From Pseudomonadota bacterium (GTDB lineage: Bacteria > Pseudomonadota > Gammaproteobacteria > Burkholderiales > Rhodocyclaceae): 5,145 nucleotides of DNA. The notes beneath the pieces were generated by a model, which was not told where the DNA came from, did not search any database, and worked only from the letters and a program-made list of their open reading frames with translations. Below are positions 1-4,749 of this stretch, piece by piece (position 1 is the first letter of the stretch; each line of letters starts with the position of its first letter). The stretch is from positions 1 through 5,145 of the forward strand of contig JAEWVQ010000251.1 in assembly GCA_023459095.1 (NCBI GenBank). Reading direction: 5' to 3'. Position numbers and translations under genes: made by a program.

Positions 1-405
1 CGCACCGCCGAGCTGCCCGCGGCGCGGCCGAAGAAGGCGGTGCCGCGGCGCAGTGCGCGCGTCGCGGTGATCGTGCGCGACGGCGCGGTGCTGCTCGAGC
101 GCCGGCCGCCGGCGGGAATCTGGGGCGGGCTGCTGGCGTTGCCCGAGATCGCCGACACGGTGAGCGATCTCGGTGCCTGGGCGCGGCTGCGCCTCGGTGC
201 GGCCACCGCCGAGCCGCGGCCGCTGGCGCCGCTGGCACACACCTTCACCCACTTCGTGCTCGATCTGCATCCGTGGCGCTTCGATGCAGTGGGCGTGGCA
301 GCGGTCGCCGGGGAGGCCGAGGCGGCGGTGTGGCTGCGGCTGGATGCGCTCGACGGCGCGGCGCTGCCGACCCCGGTGCGCAAGATCCTCGCCGCGCTGG
401 GCTGA
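1..405 (+). CDS. mutY: Adenine DNA glycosylase MutY, C-terminal part (5' end outside window)
   Basis: MutY removes adenine mispaired with 8-oxoguanine, starting base excision repair in the cytoplasm. Only the last 134 codons are here; the frame is open from base 1 to the TGA at 403-405, so the catalytic helix-hairpin-helix and iron-sulfur parts lie upstream of the window. What remains is the linker (LPAARPKKAVPRR, residues 5-17 of the fragment) followed by the NUDIX-like 8-oxoG recognition domain. Family signatures seen are VAVIVRDGAVLLERRP, the GIWGGLLALPE block (residues 39-49), HTFTHF (80-85) and the closing PTPVRKIL. HTFTHF corresponds to the family's Phe-Ser-His recognition loop, here Phe-Thr-His. 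A GTG at 40-42 could look like a start but lies in the linker and is not one. The gene converges with the Lon-domain gene, with only 20 bases between stop codons. Confidence 0.95.
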   Translation, partial: RTAELPAARPKKAVPRRSARVAVIVRDGAVLLERRPPAGIWGGLLALPEIADTVSDLGAWARLRLGAATAEPRPLAPLAHTFTHFVLDLHPWRFDAVGVAAVAGEAEAAVWLRLDALDGAALPTPVRKILAALG

Positions 406-429
406 GCGGCCCCTCGGGCGAGCTCTCAG
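402..429. terminator. Possible bidirectional hairpin between convergent stop codons
   Basis: CTGAG (402-406) pairs with CTCAG (425-429), and inside it GCCC (409-412) pairs with GGGC (416-419) around a CTC loop. It overlaps the stop codons of both convergent genes. There is no T-run on either side, so it lacks the second half of an intrinsic terminator. The outer stem partly follows from the two opposed TGA codons. Confidence 0.2.
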
Positions 430-1022
430 GCGGCGCCGAGCAGGCCGCGCTGGCGCAGAAACTGCTGGATGATCTCGAGCCGGCTGACGATGTCGTCGAG
501 TTCGAGCAGGCGCTGGCGCGCGAGCTGCGGAATCGGCAGCAGCTCGGCGTAGCGCGCGCCGACCCAGGCGGCGTCGTCGAAGCGGTGGGGCGGCGGCATG
601 CGCTCGCCGAGATCGGCGGCGAGGCTGCGCAGCAGCGGCAGAATCTCGGCCTGTGCCGCCGGCACCGCCTCGGGGGCAGGTTCGGCGAGCCAGCGCACGG
701 TGGCGGTGAGCAGGCCGTCGTGTTCGACTTCGTGATCCTCGATGCGGAAGCGCCGGCCGCCGCGCACCAGGATGGAGAGCACGCCGGGCTCGGCCATGTC
801 CCATTTCTCGATGCGTGCCTCGGTGCCCACCGGATGCGGCACCGCCGCCTCGCCGACCTCGTGCCCGGCGGCGATCAGGCATACGCCGAAGGTGCCGCCA
901 GCCTTCATGCAGTGCGTGATCATGTCCATGTAGCGCGCTTCGAACACGCGCAGCGGCAGCATGCCGTCGGGAAACAGCACGGTGTTGAGCGGGAACAGCG
1001 GCAGGCGGGCGGTAGCGGGCAT
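426..1022 (-). CDS. Stand-alone Lon N-terminal (LAN/PUA-like) domain protein
   Basis: This 198-residue protein matches the substrate-binding N-terminal domain of Lon protease (Pfam LON_substr_bdg) with no ATPase or protease domain attached. Recognisable blocks are LPLFPLNTVLFPDGMLPLRV at residues 7-26, continuing FEARYMDM; GTEARI (66-71); GGRRFRI (88-94); and a C-terminal helical part, LLPIPQLARQRLLELDD (161-177). The length is usual for the free-standing bacterial family, and it does not look like a truncated Lon. The protein is probably cytoplasmic and may bind unfolded or specific proteins; the family's role is poorly defined, so no function is assigned. The ATG at 1022 is chosen because the domain begins at residue 7 and the next Met is residue 21, inside the first motif. 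The upstream sequence is pyrimidine-rich with no Shine-Dalgarno. It follows ubiX by 39 bases on the same strand and is probably cotranscribed. Confidence 0.9.
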   Translation of the reverse strand: MPATARLPLFPLNTVLFPDGMLPLRVFEARYMDMITHCMKAGGTFGVCLIAAGHEVGEAAVPHPVGTEARIEKWDMAEPGVLSILVRGGRRFRIEDHEVEHDGLLTATVRWLAEPAPEAVPAAQAEILPLLRSLAADLGERMPPPHRFDDAAWVGARYAELLPIPQLARQRLLELDDIVSRLEIIQQFLRQRGLLGAA

Positions 1023-1061
1023 AGGCAGGAAGAGGGGCGGAGAGAGATTCCGGGGCCAGGT

Positions 1062-1715
1062 TCAGGGCTGCGCTGCGGGCGCGGCAGGTGCGGCTTCGTC
1101 GCCCCAGCGCGCCATCAGGCGGTGCGGCACGCCGAGCTGGTCGAGCACGCGGGCGACGACGAAATCGACCAGGTCCTGCACCGTTTGCGGGTGGTGATAG
1201 AAGCCGGGGCTGGGCGGCAGGATGCACACGCCGGCGCGCGCCAGCTTCAGCATGTTCTCGAGATGGATCACCGACAGCGGCGTCTCGCGGGGCACCAGCA
1301 CCAGGCGGCGGCCTTCCTTGATGACGACGTCGGCGGCGCGTTCGATCAGGTTCTGGCTGAGGCCGCCGGCGATCGCCGCCAGCGTGCCCATGGTGCACGG
1401 GCACACCACCATGGCGTCGGGCGGGTTGGAGCCCGAGGCCGGCGGCGCGAACCATTCCTCGCGCCCGAACACGCGCAGCTGGCCGGGGGCGGCGGCAAAG
1501 CGTGCGCTCAGTTCGGTTTCGACCTCGGCGGCGCGGCCGGGCAGCGCCCAGTCCATTTCCTGGCGGGCGACGATCTGCGCGACCTGCGAGTACAGCAGCC
1601 ACACCCGGCAGCCGGCGGCGAGCAGACATTCGACCAGGCGCACGCCGTAGGGCATGCCGGAGGCGCCGGTGAAGGCGACGGTGACGGTGTGCGGTTCGCG
1701 CTGGATTTCGCGCAT
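1062..1715 (-). CDS. ubiX: UbiX-family flavin prenyltransferase
   Basis: UbiX joins a dimethylallyl group to FMN, making the prenylated FMN cofactor of UbiD-type decarboxylases, for example in ubiquinone synthesis or aromatic acid metabolism. It is a cytoplasmic flavoprotein. With the start used here (217 aa) the motifs are the FMN-binding GASGMPYG (residues 17-24), VVCPCTMGTLAAIAGG (103-118), SQNLIERAADV (120-130), VPRETPLSVIHLENM (141-155) and the C-terminal FYHHPQTVQDLVDF (172-185). All are typical of the family. An in-frame ATG at 1784 would add 23 residues and has a GAGGG 9 bases upstream. That stretch is Ser/Pro-rich, and only 12 of its 22 codons after the ATG end in G or C, against 20 of the first 22 after the 1715 ATG, so it reads like spacer. 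No UbiD partner is in the window. The C-terminal tail is Ala/Pro-rich. The regulator gene lies upstream and the Lon-domain gene downstream. Confidence 0.93.
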   Translation of the reverse strand: MREIQREPHTVTVAFTGASGMPYGVRLVECLLAAGCRVWLLYSQVAQIVARQEMDWALPGRAAEVETELSARFAAAPGQLRVFGREEWFAPPASGSNPPDAMVVCPCTMGTLAAIAGGLSQNLIERAADVVIKEGRRLVLVPRETPLSVIHLENMLKLARAGVCILPPSPGFYHHPQTVQDLVDFVVARVLDQLGVPHRLMARWGDEAAPAAPAAQP

Positions 1716-1763
1716 CGGTGGCGGGCTCGACGATGACGGAGTGGGGTCAAGGGTAACCGATCG

Positions 1764-1786
1764 CGATGCCGTTTGTTGTGGCATCG
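1764..1786. repeat. Perfect 7-bp inverted repeat in the regulator-ubiX spacer
   Basis: CGATGCC (1764-1770) and GGCATCG (1780-1786) are exact reverse complements around a 9-base AT-rich loop, in an otherwise GC-rich spacer. On the - strand it begins 10 bases after the regulator stop codon. No T-run follows in the transcribed direction, so it is not a standard terminator. It could be an operator, a processing hairpin or chance. It overlaps the alternative ubiX ATG at 1784. An 8-bp palindrome, ATCGCGAT (1760-1767), overlaps its left arm. Confidence 0.45.
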
Positions 1787-1796
1787 GTCCGCGCCC

Positions 1797-2867
1797 TCAG
1801 CGCAGCGGCGCGCTTTGCAGGGCGTGGCGCAGGCCGCCGAAGCGGCGGCGGTATTGCGTGGGGGTGAGGCCGACGTCGCGGCGGAACAGGCGGTTGAAGA
1901 AACCGCTGTCCTCGTAGCCGACCTCGAAGGCGACTGCCTCCACCGGCAGCGCGGTGGCTTCGAGCATCTGCTTGGCTTCTTCCAGACGCAGGGTGTGCAC
2001 GTAGGCGAGCGGCGACATTCCGGTGGCGAGGCGGAAGCGGCGCTTGAACGAGCGCTCCGCCAGGCCGCTGCGCGCGACCAGTTCGGCGACCGGGGCGTGG
2101 CGCTGGTAGTGCTCGGCGATCCAGGCCTGACCGTCGGCGATCACCGCGTCCTCGGTTTGGCGCGCGCGGGCGAGGCAAGCGAAGGGCTGCTGGCCGCTGC
2201 CGTGCCAGTCGACGAGGTTGAGGCGGGCCAGATGCATGGCCTCGTCCACGCCGGCGAGGCGGGCGATCAGGTAGAGCCCGAGGTCGAGCCAGGTGGTGCC
2301 GCCGCCGGCCATGATCAGTTGCTGCCCGCGCCCGGCGGCGACCAGGGTGCGGTGGGGATGGACGCGCACGCGCGGGTAGTGGCGGGCGAGCGACTCGCAG
2401 AATGCCCAGTGCGTGGTGGCGTCCTCGCCGTCGAGGAGGCCGGCCTCGGCAAGCAGCATCGCGCCCGAGCACACCGTGGCGAGCAGGCTGCCGCCGGCGT
2501 GGCAGTGCCGCAGCCAGGCGGTTTCGGCGGGGAAGCGGCCGGCGATGGGCTCGTTCGGGAGCAGCGCGATCTCCGGCACGCAGACCAGCGCCGGCCGCGC
2601 GCAGGCGTCGAAGGCCAGATCGGGAGTGAGGGTGACGCCGTTGGCGGCGCGGATCGGCACGCCGTCGCGTGAGGTCACGCGCGGCGCGAACAGTGGTGCG
2701 CCGGGGCGGCCGGTGGTGACCAGCGGCCAGTCGCGCCCGGCCGACATGAAGAGGTCGAACAGACCGTATACGGTCGAGGCCGTGGTTTCGGCCATCGCCA
2801 GAATGGCGACGGCGAGCGGTGCTGCGGGCGCGCCCGGCGCCGGGGGCGGCCCCGATGCGGTGGCCAT
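1797..2867 (-). CDS. GlxA-type transcriptional regulator (DJ-1/PfpI-like domain plus AraC HTH)
   Basis: This 356-residue cytoplasmic DNA-binding protein has two parts. Residues about 17-205 form a DJ-1/PfpI (class I glutamine amidotransferase-like) domain with a nucleophile elbow, ATVCSGAMLLAEAGLLDG (Cys133), followed by ATTHW (150-154). Residues about 245-345 form an AraC/XylS DNA-binding domain with two helix-turn-helix units, PVAELVARSGLAERSFKRRF (259-278) and the unit around VAFEVGYEDSGFFNRLFRR (312-330). Length and order are standard for GlxA/FtrA-like regulators, which often control uptake or breakdown of amines and amino acids; the effector here is unknown. The ATG at 2867 is chosen because the N-terminal strand LAVAIL follows soon after and no other in-frame start lies nearby. 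Its Shine-Dalgarno is strong but 12-14 bases away. It lies downstream of the binding-protein gene on the same strand, so a role in controlling that transporter is plausible but inferred only from position. Confidence 0.93.
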   Translation of the reverse strand: MATASGPPPAPGAPAAPLAVAILAMAETTASTVYGLFDLFMSAGRDWPLVTTGRPGAPLFAPRVTSRDGVPIRAANGVTLTPDLAFDACARPALVCVPEIALLPNEPIAGRFPAETAWLRHCHAGGSLLATVCSGAMLLAEAGLLDGEDATTHWAFCESLARHYPRVRVHPHRTLVAAGRGQQLIMAGGGTTWLDLGLYLIARLAGVDEAMHLARLNLVDWHGSGQQPFACLARARQTEDAVIADGQAWIAEHYQRHAPVAELVARSGLAERSFKRRFRLATGMSPLAYVHTLRLEEAKQMLEATALPVEAVAFEVGYEDSGFFNRLFRRDVGLTPTQYRRRFGGLRHALQSAPLR

Positions 2868-2879
2868 GGCCGGTCCATG

Positions 2880-2887
2880 CTCCTCCT
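2880..2887 (-). promoter_or_regulatory. Strong Shine-Dalgarno of the GlxA-type regulator gene
   Basis: AGGAGGAG reads 2887 to 2880 on the - strand, the best ribosome binding site in the window. It lies 12 bases from the in-frame ATG at 2867, but only one base from an out-of-frame ATG at 2876-2878. The second opens a 67-codon Arg/Pro-rich frame that looks non-coding. The unusual spacing may weaken or modulate initiation at the true start. Confidence 0.6.
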
Positions 2888-2894
2888 GAGGCGC

Positions 2895-2914
2895 GGCGGC
2901 GCATGCGCACCGCC
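2895..2914 (-). terminator. GC hairpin upstream of the regulator gene (terminator or 5'UTR structure)
   Basis: Read on the - strand, GGCGGTGC (2914-2907) pairs with GCGCCGCC (2902-2895) around a GCAT loop, giving an 8-bp stem with one U-G wobble. On the + strand the same position would be a C-A mismatch, so the structure is more stable in the - strand transcript. It sits 7 bases upstream of the regulator's Shine-Dalgarno and 67 bases after the binding-protein stop. No U-run follows, so a 5'UTR or attenuator hairpin is as likely as a terminator. Confidence 0.35.
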
Positions 2915-2933
2915 GTCTGCCTTCAGGATAGAC

Positions 2934-2948
2934 GAGGGCGGCGCCCTC
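2934..2948. terminator. Short GC hairpin after the binding-protein gene
   Basis: GAGGGC (2934-2939) and GCCCTC (2943-2948) form a perfect 6-bp stem with a 3-base loop, 33 bases past the stop codon of the substrate-binding protein gene. On the - strand the following bases are GTCTATCCTG, which contain only a few T, so it is at best a weak intrinsic terminator. It may instead stabilise the 3' end of the upstream mRNA. Confidence 0.3.
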
Positions 2949-2981
2949 TTGCGCCGCGGGTGTTGCGCCGGTGGCGCGCGC

Positions 2982-4157
2982 TCAGCGCAGGTAGTCGCCG
3001 AGGATCACCCAGCGGCCGTCGCGGATCTGCGCGAGGCGGCCGTGGCGGTTGCCGAGGTGGTCGGTGGCGCTGAAGCGGTAGGGCGGCCCGCCGAACAGGT
3101 CGGCGTGCGGCGGCAGCTGCTCGAGCGCGGCGACGAAACGCTCGGTGGTCAGTTCGGGGCCGGCGCGCTCCGCGGCGCGGATGAACAGGTCGGCAATCGA
3201 ATAGCCCATCGCGCTCCACACGTTGGGGGCGGCGCCGTGGCGTGCGCGGTAGCGTGCGATCCAGGTCGCGAGCGCGGGGGAGGCGCCGTCGGCGTAGGGG
3301 TGGGGCAGCACGCTGACGCCGTACAGGCCTTCCACCGCCTGGCCGCCGAGCTCGTGGGTCTGCGCCGAATAGCCGGATGCGGTGACCAGCATGTCCACGG
3401 TCCAGCCGGTCTTGCGCGCCTCGGCCAGCGCCGCCACGGTCTCGCGCACCACGGTGGCGAGCACCACGAAGTCGCAGTCGGCGGCGCGCAGGCGCGCGAT
3501 CTGGCTCGACAGGTCGGTGGCACCGCGCTTGTAGCTGGTGTGCGCGGCGAGCGTGCGCCCGAGCGCGGCGAGCCCGGCCTCGACCCCCTTTTTCACCTCC
3601 AGCCCGTAGTCGTCGTCCTGGTAGAGCAGGCAGGTGTGGCGGTAGCCGCGGTCCTGCACCATGTGGCGGGTGGCTGCTTCCATGTAGTCGCGATAAGGCG
3701 CGAAGATCTGGAACTTGAGCGGATGCAGCGGGCGGTGGGTGGCCTCGTGCGGCGAGAACGGAAACAGGTGGGGGCGCCCGGCGTCGACGATGAGCGGCAT
3801 CGTCGCCATTACCACCGGGGTGCCGAGGTTGGCGACGAAGGCGAACACGCGGTCGCGTTGAATCAGCTTGCGCGCGGCGAGCACGCCGCGCTTGGGGTCG
3901 TAGCCGGCGTCCTCGATCGCCAGCCGCAGCCGGCGGCCATGCACGCCGCCCGCGGCGTTGGCCTCGTCGAAGCGCAGGGTCATGCCGTCGCGCAGCGGCA
4001 CGCCGAGGAGGGCGGTGGGGCCGGAGAGATCGAGAATGCTGCCGACGACGATTTCACCGTCGCTCACGCCGGGGCTGGCGGCACCCGCGAAGGCCGTGGA
4101 AAACGCGGCGGCGATGCCCAGCAGGACGGCGCCGAACAGGTAACGGAAGACGGACAT
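2982..4157 (-). CDS. ABC transporter periplasmic substrate-binding protein, branched-chain amino acid (Liv/HAAT) family
   Basis: This 391-residue protein captures a solute in the periplasm for a LivHMGF-type ABC importer. An N-terminal signal peptide is visible: Arg5, hydrophobic FGAVLLGIAAAFSTAFA (8-24), with a likely signal peptidase I cut after AFA (24) or GAA (27). There is no lipobox Cys, so the protein should be soluble. The mature part follows the type I fold (Peripla_BP_6): GEIVVGSILDLSGPTALLG (34-52), FDEANAAGGVHGRRL (63-77), the LGTPVVMATMPLI hinge region (111-123), YQDDDYGLEVKKG (179-191), FVVLATV (230-236) and the C-terminal NVWSAMGYSIADLF (312-325). Family members bind branched-chain or other amino acids, amides, or aromatic acids; the ligand cannot be read from the sequence. 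The ATG at 4157 directly precedes the signal peptide and no in-frame start lies close upstream. It has no clear Shine-Dalgarno. A livM-type permease lies two genes upstream. Confidence 0.93.
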   Translation of the reverse strand: MSVFRYLFGAVLLGIAAAFSTAFAGAASPGVSDGEIVVGSILDLSGPTALLGVPLRDGMTLRFDEANAAGGVHGRRLRLAIEDAGYDPKRGVLAARKLIQRDRVFAFVANLGTPVVMATMPLIVDAGRPHLFPFSPHEATHRPLHPLKFQIFAPYRDYMEAATRHMVQDRGYRHTCLLYQDDDYGLEVKKGVEAGLAALGRTLAAHTSYKRGATDLSSQIARLRAADCDFVVLATVVRETVAALAEARKTGWTVDMLVTASGYSAQTHELGGQAVEGLYGVSVLPHPYADGASPALATWIARYRARHGAAPNVWSAMGYSIADLFIRAAERAGPELTTERFVAALEQLPPHADLFGGPPYRFSATDHLGNRHGRLAQIRDGRWVILGDYLR

Positions 4158-4182
4158 GGGCGCTGCGGGGGTGAAGGCGGAG

Positions 4183-4200
4183 GGGGAATTATCGGGGAAT
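4183..4200 (-). promoter_or_regulatory. Putative -10 box inside a direct heptamer repeat, upstream of the binding-protein gene
   Basis: GGGGAAT occurs at 4183-4189 and again at 4194-4200, separated by TATC, an 11-bp period close to one helical turn. On the - strand the middle reads GATAAT (4193-4188), a 5/6 match to a sigma-70 -10 box. Transcription would start near 4181, leaving about 24 bases of leader before the ATG. No good -35 box is visible at 16-18 bases, which fits a promoter needing an activator. The repeat could be that regulator's or a repressor's site. Confidence 0.4.
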
Positions 4201-4210
4201 CCGCCGATGC
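4200..4210 (-). repeat. 11-bp word shared with the promoter of the unknown gene (copy 1)
   Basis: GCATCGGCGGA on the - strand is identical to the copy at 4660-4670. Here it lies 6 bases upstream of the putative -10 box of the binding-protein gene. Within it, CGGCG (4211-4215 with 4202-4206 as CGCCG) also takes part in a 5-bp stem with loop ATGC at 4202-4215. It could be a shared regulator site or chance. Confidence 0.4.
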
Positions 4211-4228
4211 CGGCGCACCCGGGCGTGG

Positions 4229-4612
4229 TCAGTTGCGCCGGAGGCCGAGCGCCTGCAGTTCGTCGTCGCTGAGGCGGGCGAGCACGTCGTTGCGCAGGCT
4301 GTGCATCCGCGTGCGCTGGCTGAAGTCGAGATCGACACTCAACAGCGGCTTGCTGGCGGCGCCGTCGAGGGCATAAACCTCGCCGAGGGCTTCGTTGATC
4401 ACCACCCGCATCTTGCGGATCTCGCCGCGGTGCCCGCCGGTGGCGTGCTTGTTGGCAAAGGCTTCCGCGTCCTCGCGTCGGCTGAAGGTGGCCTTGAGGA
4501 ATTCTTCCTGCATGAGCCTGATCCACACCCCCCAGACTTCCCGAATGGTCGCTTCAAAGCGCTGGTTGAAGGCCTGGGCTGCGGTGTGCTGGGCGGTCTC
4601 GACGGGTTTCAT
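4229..4612 (-). CDS. Uncharacterised 127-residue soluble protein in a transporter locus
   Basis: I do not recognise the family. The protein has no signal peptide, no membrane segment and no cysteine. Residues 1-45 look helical and amphipathic, with aromatic WGVWIRLMQEEFLKATF (27-43). Then come a charged helix, SRREDAEAFANKHA (44-57), a Gly/His turn, TGGHRGEIRKMRVVI (58-72), a strand-rich stretch, GEVYALDG...KPLLSVDLDF (77-97), and a C-terminal helix ending ARLSDDELQALGLRRN. Codon use matches its neighbours, with no sign of transfer. The ATG at 4612 is preferred. Two alternatives, ATG at 4645 and TTG at 4672, fall within the putative -10 and -35 boxes and lack a Shine-Dalgarno; only a weak GAGAG precedes the chosen start. 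It lies between a livM-type permease gene (137 bases upstream) and the binding-protein gene (71 bases downstream), all on one strand. A link to transport is suggested by position alone. Confidence 0.75.
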   Translation of the reverse strand: MKPVETAQHTAAQAFNQRFEATIREVWGVWIRLMQEEFLKATFSRREDAEAFANKHATGGHRGEIRKMRVVINEALGEVYALDGAASKPLLSVDLDFSQRTRMHSLRNDVLARLSDDELQALGLRRN

Positions 4613-4640
4613 GTGCTCTCGGCAAGGTAGGGCGCGGGGC

Positions 4641-4671
4641 TGCATCGTAAGCAGGGGCGTCCGCCGATGCA
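4641..4671. repeat. 7-bp inverted repeat over the promoter of the unknown gene
   Basis: TGCATCG (4641-4647) and CGATGCA (4665-4671) are exact reverse complements with a 17-base spacer. The arms overlap the proposed -10 and -35 boxes, and their centres are 24 bp apart. This is a plausible dimeric operator arrangement. The sequence alone cannot exclude chance. Confidence 0.4.
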
Positions 4672-4672
4672 A
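4644..4672 (-). promoter_or_regulatory. Putative sigma-70-like promoter of the unknown gene
   Basis: On the - strand TTGCAT (4672-4667) and TACGAT (4649-4644) are separated by exactly 17 bases. The -10 matches consensus at 4/6 and the -35 at 3/6, weak but reasonable for such GC-rich DNA. Transcription would begin near 4637, giving about a 25-base leader to the ATG at 4612. This would let the unknown gene be transcribed separately from livM. Confidence 0.4.
4660..4670 (-). repeat. 11-bp word shared with the binding-protein gene promoter (copy 2)
   Basis: GCATCGGCGGA on the - strand repeats exactly the word at 4200-4210. In this copy it overlaps the proposed -35 box and lies 10 bases upstream of the -10 box. 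Both copies are in the same orientation with respect to the downstream gene. Confidence 0.4.
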
Positions 4673-4749
4673 AGGCGAAAAGCCGGCGAGCGATGACTAT
4701 GCCACAGCGGTGGTGAACAGGATGCTGGGCGGGCGGTGCAAGGCGGGCG

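Noticed and set aside
273..1736. 487-codon open frame on the + strand
   Set aside because: It runs antisense to the Lon-domain and ubiX genes, has no recognisable domain, and its Arg/Gly/Ala/His-rich composition is typical of a shadow frame in GC-rich DNA.
1716..1784. 23-residue N-terminal extension of ubiX
   Set aside because: Ser/Pro-rich, only 12 of 22 third positions G or C, and it lies over an inverted repeat. Kept as an alternative only because a GAGGG precedes it.
2675..2878. 67-codon upstream peptide starting at the ATG nearest the regulator's ribosome site
   Set aside because: It overlaps the regulator in another frame and is Arg/Pro-rich with no coding character. The ATG is too close to the ribosome site for efficient use.
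2925..2953. Promoter for the regulator gene with TATCCT as -10
   Set aside because: The 4/6 -10 has no -35-like hexamer at 16-18 bases, and a GC hairpin occupies the spacer.
2877..4376. 499-codon open frame on the + strand
   Set aside because: Antisense to the well-supported substrate-binding protein gene, low-complexity Gly/Ala/Val/Arg/His composition and no motif; a GC-driven shadow frame.
4158..4526. N-terminal extension of the binding-protein frame to a 514-residue protein
   Set aside because: The extension overlaps the unknown gene in another frame, and the signal peptide begins exactly at the ATG at 4157, so the extension would bury it.
4681..4749. Terminator after livM
   Set aside because: Only a 4-bp stem (CCAC/GTGG) and a loopless GCCGGC palindrome are seen; neither has the stem plus T-run of an intrinsic terminator.
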